Virus record (IMG/VR): IMGVR_UViG_3300010885_022071
Span: 1 to 41,509 of that record
Length of the DNA stretch: 41,509 nucleotides
Reading direction: 5' to 3' (one strand)
From: a virus
Made by a program: the position numbers and the translations under genes. The notes below the pieces were generated by a model. It was not told the DNA's origin and did not search any database. It saw only the letters and a program-made list of their open reading frames with translations. Below, piece by piece: positions 36,418 to 41,509 of the stretch; position 1 is the first letter of the stretch, and each line of letters starts with the position of its first letter.

Positions 36418-36638
36418 TACTTTTTCTTAGTAACTTTGTTTACTTTTTCTTCTACTACAGAAGTTGCCTTAGAGATGGCTTCTTGTTCAATCTTTTTTTC
36501 AAAAGCTTGAACATCTGGATTAGCCTGTATATCTTTGGCTGCTTGAACAAGAGCATGCTGTAACTTCTTGTTACGTGATACAACTACGCCTGCAATAACA
36601 AGTACAAGTACTGCAAGAATGCTTAGTGCGATTACCAT
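36417..36638 (-). CDS. Small N-terminal membrane protein (73 aa)
   Basis: One hydrophobic segment (residues 3-20: ALSILAVLVLVIAGVVVS), then a 50-residue Lys/Glu/Ala helix ending in VNKVTKKK. It looks like a membrane-anchored coiled protein. It lies after the M23 gene, with a good AAGGAGA site. Spanin or holin-like function is possible but not shown. Confidence 0.65.
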   Translation of the reverse strand: MVIALSILAVLVLVIAGVVVSRNKKLQHALVQAAKDIQANPDVQAFEKKIEQEAISKATSVVEEKVNKVTKKK

Positions 36639-36677
36639 TTAGTTCTCCTTAATGAATGGATAAAGATACTCTAGCAT

Positions 36678-36703
36678 AAAAAAAACCCAGGCTGCAACCT
36701 GGG
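36678..36703 (-). terminator. Terminator after the M23 endolysin gene
   Basis: CCCAGG / CCTGGG with a six-base loop; read leftward, eight T residues follow and then ATGCTAGAGTA. So a terminator runs straight into a TATGCTA promoter-like box for the next gene. Confidence 0.85.
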
Positions 36704-36721
36704 CTTTTCTTATGTGTTTAA

Positions 36722-37138
36722 TTATACAGCAAGGATTGCAGCAGGGTCTTGACCGCCACCGCGAACCCAACCTGGACCTTTTTGTAGTTCAAAATGTAAA
36801 TGAGGACCAGTTACGTTTCCGTCTTCTGCGTGGCCTGGACGTCCTCCTGAAAGACCAATCTGTTGGCCTTTAGTTACTTTGTCACCAGCTTTAACGGTAT
36901 TAGACATCAAGTGTGCATAAATGCACATTGTGCTTCTACCGTGATTGATAATTACAGAATGCTTGCCAAAAGCTGCACCCCAAGTACCAATTCCAGCAAC
37001 AGTTCCGTCAGCAACAGCATGAACAGGTGTTCCTGCTGGTACAGCAAAATCTACTCCTTCGTGGCGTCCAGAGGACCACATAGCCCCAGGCTTACCAAAG
37101 GGGCAAGTTATCTTACCATTTATAATGGGTAATGCCAT
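36722..37138 (-). CDS. M23 metallopeptidase endolysin
   Basis: Predicted 138 residues, which is just the catalytic domain. The zinc ligands are H26 and D30 in GRHEGVDFAVP, and HLH at about 113-115 in GPHLHFEL. There is no signal peptide, so it needs a holin or is a virion enzyme. GGAGAGATA precedes the ATG. It would cut interpeptide bridges in the wall. Confidence 0.92.
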   Translation of the reverse strand: MALPIINGKITCPFGKPGAMWSSGRHEGVDFAVPAGTPVHAVADGTVAGIGTWGAAFGKHSVIINHGRSTMCIYAHLMSNTVKAGDKVTKGQQIGLSGGRPGHAEDGNVTGPHLHFELQKGPGWVRGGGQDPAAILAV

Positions 37139-37146
37139 TATCTCTC

Positions 37147-38073
37147 CTATAGTTTAGTAGCGTAACGAATTGAATGTCGCGCAGATTCAAGACCTGCTAG
37201 TACTTCTGCCTTACTCATACCACCTATGTCTTTCATAGAAGTACCTGAGTAATCAAAGAACCAAGCCTCAAAGTTATGAGTCTTAGTCATTTGTACTAAT
37301 TTAAGAGAGGACGTTTGCCCTGCCTCATCAGCATCCAAAGCAAGTATAAGTCTATCAGCGGAACGTATGTATTTCAGTTGAATGTCTGAAATTAATGCAC
37401 CATATACAGCAATTCCCCCAGAAATTCCAATAGAAGCAAGGCGTACTACGTCTAATGGAGACTCAACAACTATCATATCTCCACCTGTGTACTGGTTAAA
37501 TCCAAACAATCCGTTTGATTTCTTTACACCTACAGGATAATTGCGGAAGTGTCTACCGTTGAACGATTTAATTTGCCAACCCTGTAACTTATTGTTCTCT
37601 GGGTCACGGATAGGAATAATCCAACTCTCGCTTTGAGGTTCCCACTTAAGTCCGTATTGTTGTACGGCTTCTAATGTTAATCCTCTAGCCTGTAAAGCTT
37701 CAATAGGTGGGTCTGTAAAACCTGCAAGGGATGCTTCTGATATGTAAACCAACTCTTCAAATACTTCTTTAGGTTTGCTTATAGCCCGCTCAAAAGCTTC
37801 CATAAGATCGCCGCCTGTGTTTAACCAATCTTTAGCATCATCATAAGATGTACCTCGAAGATCAGCTGTAAGAGTTACAACGTTACCTTTATACTCGCAT
37901 GAAAAACAAATGAAAGCACCACTATCAGCATTAATAAACCAAGAAGGATTACGGTCTTTCTTACCTGTTCGTTGTTCATGCATTGGGCAATACCCACGAA
38001 CTTCGTTTCCAGTACTACCTGCGTGTTCTATACCTAAGTCTTCTAGTACACGTTCCATTTCATCTACGGTCAC
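37147..38073 (-). CDS. DnaG-like primase (CHC2 and TOPRIM)
   Basis: Predicted 308 residues from GTG 38073. A zinc-binding CHC2 site is seen in YCPMH and ICFSCEYKG, and a TOPRIM fold in MIVVESPLDVVRL (Glu) and LALDADEAGQ (DxD). It lacks the helicase-interacting tail of bacterial DnaG. It overlaps the DnaB gene by GTGA, which fits one replisome operon. Confidence 0.9.
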   Translation of the reverse strand: MTVDEMERVLEDLGIEHAGSTGNEVRGYCPMHEQRTGKKDRNPSWFINADSGAFICFSCEYKGNVVTLTADLRGTSYDDAKDWLNTGGDLMEAFERAISKPKEVFEELVYISEASLAGFTDPPIEALQARGLTLEAVQQYGLKWEPQSESWIIPIRDPENNKLQGWQIKSFNGRHFRNYPVGVKKSNGLFGFNQYTGGDMIVVESPLDVVRLASIGISGGIAVYGALISDIQLKYIRSADRLILALDADEAGQTSSLKLVQMTKTHNFEAWFFDYSGTSMKDIGGMSKAEVLAGLESARHSIRYATKL

Positions 38074-39299
38074 ATGTCATCACCACTAATCTCGCGGAAC
38101 TCTCCTGTGTCCCAAGCCCATACAAGAGAAACCTCAAGTGGTCCTGAATTACGACTTGCAAGAACCTTAAGCAAACGAGTGTCGTCTACGTTTTCATCTT
38201 CTTGTTGTAAACCAAAAACAACATCGGCATCCTGCAAAAATGATGATGAGTAACCAATAGAGTCAACAGTTACGTTACCCTTGTGCATCTTCCAACGCAA
38301 AGTCTGAGTAGTGATAACAATAGGAATCTGAAACTTTTGTGCAAGACGTTTCATGCTACGTGTGATGTTAGTCAAAGCCAACGCAGTGTTAGCCTCACCT
38401 GATTGCTCATCCAGCATTAAGTAAACACCGTCAATGAAAAGTACATCTGGTTGAAGTTGTTGAATCTTGTTGGCAATACCTGAGATAACAGATGCTGCTG
38501 AGGAATCAGTAAGCCAAAACTTATGCTGTAGCATTGCCATGCCACGCAACTTACCTTGGTAACGTGTTTCTTCTTCTGTAGTAAGAGTACCTGTGGTTAA
38601 ACGATGATGTGAAATACGTGAGCGCATTGCATCGTAACGAGTTAACTGTTCTTGATTGCTCATTTCAAATGACTGAAACACAGGTACCTTGCCACTGCTA
38701 TGTACGTTGTGTGCCATTTGCAGGGCAAGTGTTGACTTACCTGTTTTAGGTGGAGCAACAATAACAACTAACTGACCTGGTTGTAGACCACTAGTTGCTT
38801 GGTCAATAGTTGGAAAACCTGTAGGTATGCCACGAAGTCCGTTAGGTAAATTTTTACGCTCAAGATATTCTTCCCAACGAACCTCAGTGTTTTGCGTAAT
38901 GTCAATATCACTGATTGCACTAAATCCGTTGTCGTCTAAATGCGAGAATCCTTTCTGCAAAATAGAAACAGCATTCTCATGATTACCAAACTTTTCAATT
39001 TCTTCAATAGCGTTACGAATAGCAGTGTTGATAATACCTGTACGTTGTGTCTTTACGACTTCGTCAACTAAAAAATCAAGTGAGTCAGCAACAGTGGCTA
39101 CTACATATGTAGGAAAGTTAGCTTTAATTACATCAAGACTAGGAACCTCACCGTAGTTAGTAAGATGACTTTTAGCAAAAGTCCAAACGCGCTTGTCGTC
39201 TTCATTAGAAAACCATTGGTCTGATACCCCACGCTCAAGTAAATAACTTAAACTTCGTTCAGATAATGCTCGGCTTATTAATAGATGTTCATAATTCAT
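38070..39299 (-). CDS. dnaB: DnaB-like replicative helicase
   Basis: Predicted 409 residues. The N-terminal part is helical and resembles DnaB-N. In the RecA-like core Walker A is APPKTGKS, Walker B VLFIDGVYL, and P-I-V-I-T-T-Q follows as motif H3. The Arg finger region is near the end. It unwinds DNA ahead of PolA. It stands with primase and the loader gene. Confidence 0.9.
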   Translation of the reverse strand: MNYEHLLISRALSERSLSYLLERGVSDQWFSNEDDKRVWTFAKSHLTNYGEVPSLDVIKANFPTYVVATVADSLDFLVDEVVKTQRTGIINTAIRNAIEEIEKFGNHENAVSILQKGFSHLDDNGFSAISDIDITQNTEVRWEEYLERKNLPNGLRGIPTGFPTIDQATSGLQPGQLVVIVAPPKTGKSTLALQMAHNVHSSGKVPVFQSFEMSNQEQLTRYDAMRSRISHHRLTTGTLTTEEETRYQGKLRGMAMLQHKFWLTDSSAASVISGIANKIQQLQPDVLFIDGVYLMLDEQSGEANTALALTNITRSMKRLAQKFQIPIVITTQTLRWKMHKGNVTVDSIGYSSSFLQDADVVFGLQQEDENVDDTRLLKVLASRNSGPLEVSLVWAWDTGEFREISGDDM

Positions 39300-39307
39300 A
39301 TGTTGTC

Positions 39308-39703
39308 CTAAAAGTCTAATCCCCAGCGACCATACATTAATTGATGCTCTGGGTCAATTACACCTAGAACTTCTGGTCGATAAGGAAGGTCAGATACTAA
39401 CTTCTTGGGAGAAGGATAATACATAAATGCTCTGAATGGGTTGAGACCTGCACGGTCTAAGTCGTTATATATTACTTCTAATTCATTAGGTTTGTACTCA
39501 AACGAAACTAACTCTAAAGTTAAACTCATACGAGTAGCGTATTGAAAAAATTTGTTAAGCAAAAACCTATCAAAAACAAGATGATGCGATTTAACTTTAA
39601 AAATTTTAAATTTCTTTTTGGTAGTAGGCATCTTCACAATAAGTATGTCAGCGTTTACAAGTACACGCTTTGGCATGCTATTACTGATGTCCCCTTTATA
39701 CAT
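39308..39703 (-). CDS. Conserved hypothetical protein (131 aa)
   Basis: Basic N-terminal half, with V-L-V-N-A-D-I-L-I-V-K and K-K-K-F-K-I-F-K-V-K, and an aromatic second half ending QLMYGRWGLDF. The start at 39703 lacks a good ribosome site; M10 is an alternative. It lies between SWIM and DnaB genes and may be a replication accessory. No family recognised. Confidence 0.6.
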   Translation of the reverse strand: MYKGDISNSMPKRVLVNADILIVKMPTTKKKFKIFKVKSHHLVFDRFLLNKFFQYATRMSLTLELVSFEYKPNELEVIYNDLDRAGLNPFRAFMYYPSPKKLVSDLPYRPEVLGVIDPEHQLMYGRWGLDF

Positions 39704-39706
39704 GAT

Positions 39707-40018
39707 TTAACAGACTTCTATTTTTCCGAATTTAATAATAAACCTACGAAACTCTTCTGGAGATTCTTGAGCTTTGTTTGCATCATCATCAGTTACGCGG
39801 GTAGAAATCTCTAAAGGGTAAGTGCCATTATTTTGCTTAACTCGTGAAGATACAAACCTAGTATGTTTGCATATGGAACGTCCCATATAACCTGGGCATG
39901 TACAAATAAAGTCTTTATCTTTTGTAATGCTTACTTCAAATATGCCTGGACCTGGTGTACCCGCTCCACCTAAAAAAATCTGGACTAACTTTGTGTCTTC
40001 CATGACTTCCTCGCTCAT
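39707..40018 (-). CDS. SWIM zinc finger protein (103 aa)
   Basis: ICTCPGYMGRSICKHTRFV is a SWIM finger (C-x-C-x8-C-x-H). SWIM domains bind DNA or protein and often accompany SNF2 helicases, one of which lies elsewhere in this arm. It overlaps the helicase-loader gene by ATGA. Confidence 0.8.
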   Translation of the reverse strand: MSEEVMEDTKLVQIFLGGAGTPGPGIFEVSITKDKDFICTCPGYMGRSICKHTRFVSSRVKQNNGTYPLEISTRVTDDDANKAQESPEEFRRFIIKFGKIEVC

Positions 40019-40707
40019 TTGCGTAAATCTCCCTTAATTGATTCTAGTTGAATTGTCACAAAAGCTTCATGTATAAACGAGCCAGTTGCTTCTCCATAAG
40101 CTGCTGACCACGATTCAACGGGCAAATTTGTAGTAATTATAGTAGGAAGTCCAAGATTAAATCTGGTACGTAGTATGTGATGAAGTAAGTTTTTATTCCA
40201 ACCACTGCCAGAAACATGTTCCTTACCAACATCATCAATAACTAATACTCGAACATTGTAAGCATCATCATCACACTCACCATGCATACCTAAAAACAAA
40301 CGCTCTTGCTCATCAGTATGATCCTTGCTTATCAATTTACCTTTAAGTTCAATAATGTCATTGTAAGTAGCAAAATAACAAGGCTTAACTAAAACCCTAC
40401 CATCACCAACTACAAACTCATCCATTGAAAACGTGCGAAGCATAGTCTGCAAAATAGTTAACGCCAATGTAGTTTTACCATGACCTGGCTCACCTACAAG
40501 TAATAGTCCTACACCACACTTAGGTTTACCTTCAGCACGAATTACTTCCCCAGATTTAACTTTGTTAACCCAAGTAGAAATACGTTTGATATCAGTGCTA
40601 GTTACTTCTTTGCAATCAGACAATTCCCAACCACGTCGGTTTGCTGGAATGTTAGCAATTGCTAACCATGATTTACGACGTACAGGAAGTTCACTTACGT
40701 TAATCAT
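40015..40707 (-). CDS. DnaC-like helicase loader ATPase
   Basis: Predicted 230 residues from ATG 40707 (GGGGAA upstream). Walker A is GEPGHGKTTLAL, Walker B VLVIDDVGKEH, and P-T-I-I-T-T-N is sensor 1. The layout is that of DnaC/IstB AAA+ loaders. It would place the DnaB-like helicase on DNA. Confidence 0.85.
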   Translation of the reverse strand: MINVSELPVRRKSWLAIANIPANRRGWELSDCKEVTSTDIKRISTWVNKVKSGEVIRAEGKPKCGVGLLLVGEPGHGKTTLALTILQTMLRTFSMDEFVVGDGRVLVKPCYFATYNDIIELKGKLISKDHTDEQERLFLGMHGECDDDAYNVRVLVIDDVGKEHVSGSGWNKNLLHHILRTRFNLGLPTIITTNLPVESWSAAYGEATGSFIHEAFVTIQLESIKGDLRK

Positions 40708-40846
40708 TTGATTCCCCGCAGCCACCACAGTCACAGTCACAAGTTTTTTCTTCACTTGCTGTTTGAATCCACTGTGTAATACGAGCAACTGTGCTTTCAG
40801 TTAAACCAGCTTCACGATAATTACGTTCAATATCTTCATTTTTCAT
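40700..40846 (-). CDS. Small helical protein with Cys tail (48 aa)
   Basis: Encodes MKNEDIERNYREAGLTESTV, then ARITQWIQTA, and ends TCDCDCGGCGESND. The helix-turn-helix-like first half and CDCDCGGC tail suggest a zinc-binding DNA-associated protein. It overlaps the loader start by eight bases and begins one base after the previous stop. Confidence 0.65.
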   Translation of the reverse strand: MKNEDIERNYREAGLTESTVARITQWIQTASEEKTCDCDCGGCGESND

Positions 40847-40847
40847 C

Positions 40848-41509
40848 TTACCCATCTAACCACTCCTGTGACTTAGCAGCTTGAACTGAAGCTGACTCTT
40901 TCTGATCTGAACTTTGTACCATACGTTTGGCTTGCACCGCAAGTTCTGATGCACGATATATAAATAACTTCCACATATGTTCACCGTCATCGTACTTCTC
41001 AAACTTTGTTGTAGCAAAAAACAAGTCTAACATTTTAATTTCTTCAAGCGCTGTAGTTTTTTGCGCTTTACGCATCGTAGCAAACGCACCTGTAATAAGC
41101 CTAATCGTAATATTGTTTTTGATATGGAAATGTTGAGTTAACCGTTCCATAAACTCAAAGGCAACCTCGTTGCTTCCCCACAGTTCTTGAGCAAGGTTAT
41201 GCCGTGTCCGCATTGTGGTACTTTTTCTAGACTCAAAAGTGGTTTTACCTTCTTCCATTTTTGCAGCGCGGTATTTAAGGTTTTCTTCTTTACCGTCCCT
41301 GACGTAATCATCTTCCGCTGGATTGCCCTTAAAGAAATCGTATGGCAAGTTACCCTCCACTGGCATATTGACTGTTTTATATTCGTTCGCGAGGTTTTCC
41401 TCGCGAACTTCTTTACTAGCTTTATAAGTTTTATTATTAGTATTAATAAGCTGGTTCTCACTTATAAGAACGACGGGTTTGCCGACGACGGCTAATCCGT
41501 CTGCGGCTC
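40848..41509 (-). CDS. Helical protein of unknown function, 5' end outside window
   Basis: The frame stays open to the window edge (47 codons upstream of the Met at 41366, starting AADGLAVVGKPVVLISENQL). No ribosome site precedes that Met, so the gene probably begins beyond 41509. The visible 219 residues are polar at first and then helical (T-R-H-N-L-A-Q-E-L-W-G-S, later A-L-E-E-I-K-M-L-D-L-F-F). A replication-initiation role is possible from position only. Confidence 0.6.
   Translation of the reverse strand, partial: AADGLAVVGKPVVLISENQLINTNNKTYKASKEVREENLANEYKTVNMPVEGNLPYDFFKGNPAEDDYVRDGKEENLKYRAAKMEEGKTTFESRKSTTMRTRHNLAQELWGSNEVAFEFMERLTQHFHIKNNITIRLITGAFATMRKAQKTTALEEIKMLDLFFATTKFEKYDDGEHMWKLFIYRASELAVQAKRMVQSSDQKESASVQAAKSQEWLDG
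41385..41408. repeat. 10-bp inverted repeat with TTTT loop inside a coding frame
   Basis: GTTCGCGAGG (41385-41394) / CCTCGCGAAC (41399-41408) is a perfect 10-bp dyad, GC-rich unlike its surroundings, with a four-T centre. It lies within the open frame of the truncated gene, encoding EVREENLANE. Confidence 0.5.

Noticed and set aside
1-41509. Search for terminase, portal, capsid, tail and integrase genes
   Set aside because: No protein showed the motifs of these families; unknown proteins at 13225-23456 might be virion proteins but nothing supports a specific call.

Overview
The window looks like part of a double-stranded DNA phage that infects a low-GC actinobacterium. The phage assignment rests on PolA, DnaB-like helicase, CHC2/TOPRIM primase, DnaC-like loader, RecA-like recombinase, RuvC-like, Hjc-like and Cas4-like nucleases, two peptidoglycan hydrolases, three tRNA genes and very tight ATGA/TAATG gene overlaps. 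The actinobacterial host is inferred from a WhiB-family regulator, a ClgR-like XRE regulator, a SpoVS protein, DnaA boxes of the TTATCCACA type and TGTGA-N6-TCACA boxes of the Crp/GlxR type. The AT-rich base composition would suit freshwater actinobacteria, but that is inference. No terminase, portal, capsid, tail or integrase gene was recognised, so the virion genes probably lie outside the window or are too diverged to see.

Layout. Positions 1-10846 read rightward. After the end of a DUF932 gene comes a dense control region (268-3700) with small genes. It holds a cluster of six DnaA-like boxes, three copies of a structured repeat, four Crp-type palindromes, several terminators and promoters, and a roughly 315-base stretch with nested long-range helices. 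Next come a MoxR/CobS-like AAA+ ATPase and a VWA/HExxH partner (3701-6961), then about 610 bases with five closing helices of 11-15 bp (6967-7578) that I read as a large structured RNA. After that runs a string of 16 small overlapping accessory genes (7607-10846), including the ClgR-like regulator and a DUF1599 protein. Terminators between 10.87 and 11.12 kb end both strands' transcripts.

Positions 11129-41509 read leftward. Going against the coordinates (in transcription order) they hold: a truncated helical protein, small proteins, helicase loader, SWIM protein, DnaB, primase (41.5-37.1 kb); M23 endolysin, small membrane protein, SNF2 helicase, secreted NlpC/P60 peptidase, tRNA-Thr/Tyr/Asn, secreted PA14 protein, two-TM protein (37.1-32.5 kb); RHH regulator, HTH protein, ssDNA-binding-like protein, DNA polymerase, RecA, Hjc-like nuclease, WhiB, Cas4-like nuclease, C2H2 finger, RuvC-like resolvase, SpoVS (32.4-23.5 kb); metallophosphoesterase and a block of proline/serine-rich or Cys-knuckle proteins (23.5-17.3 kb); nucleotidyltransferase-like protein, glycosyltransferase, HAD-like protein and a B12-dependent ribonucleotide reductase (17.2-11.1 kb).

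How it works together: the leftward arm is mainly a replication, recombination and nucleotide-supply programme with lysis genes inside it. The rightward arm looks like an early host-takeover and regulation arm, with an origin-like DnaA cluster and repeated regulatory cassettes. The most unusual content is RNA- or DNA-structural: the two multi-helix non-coding regions and the thrice-repeated three-way-junction/Crp-box cassette.
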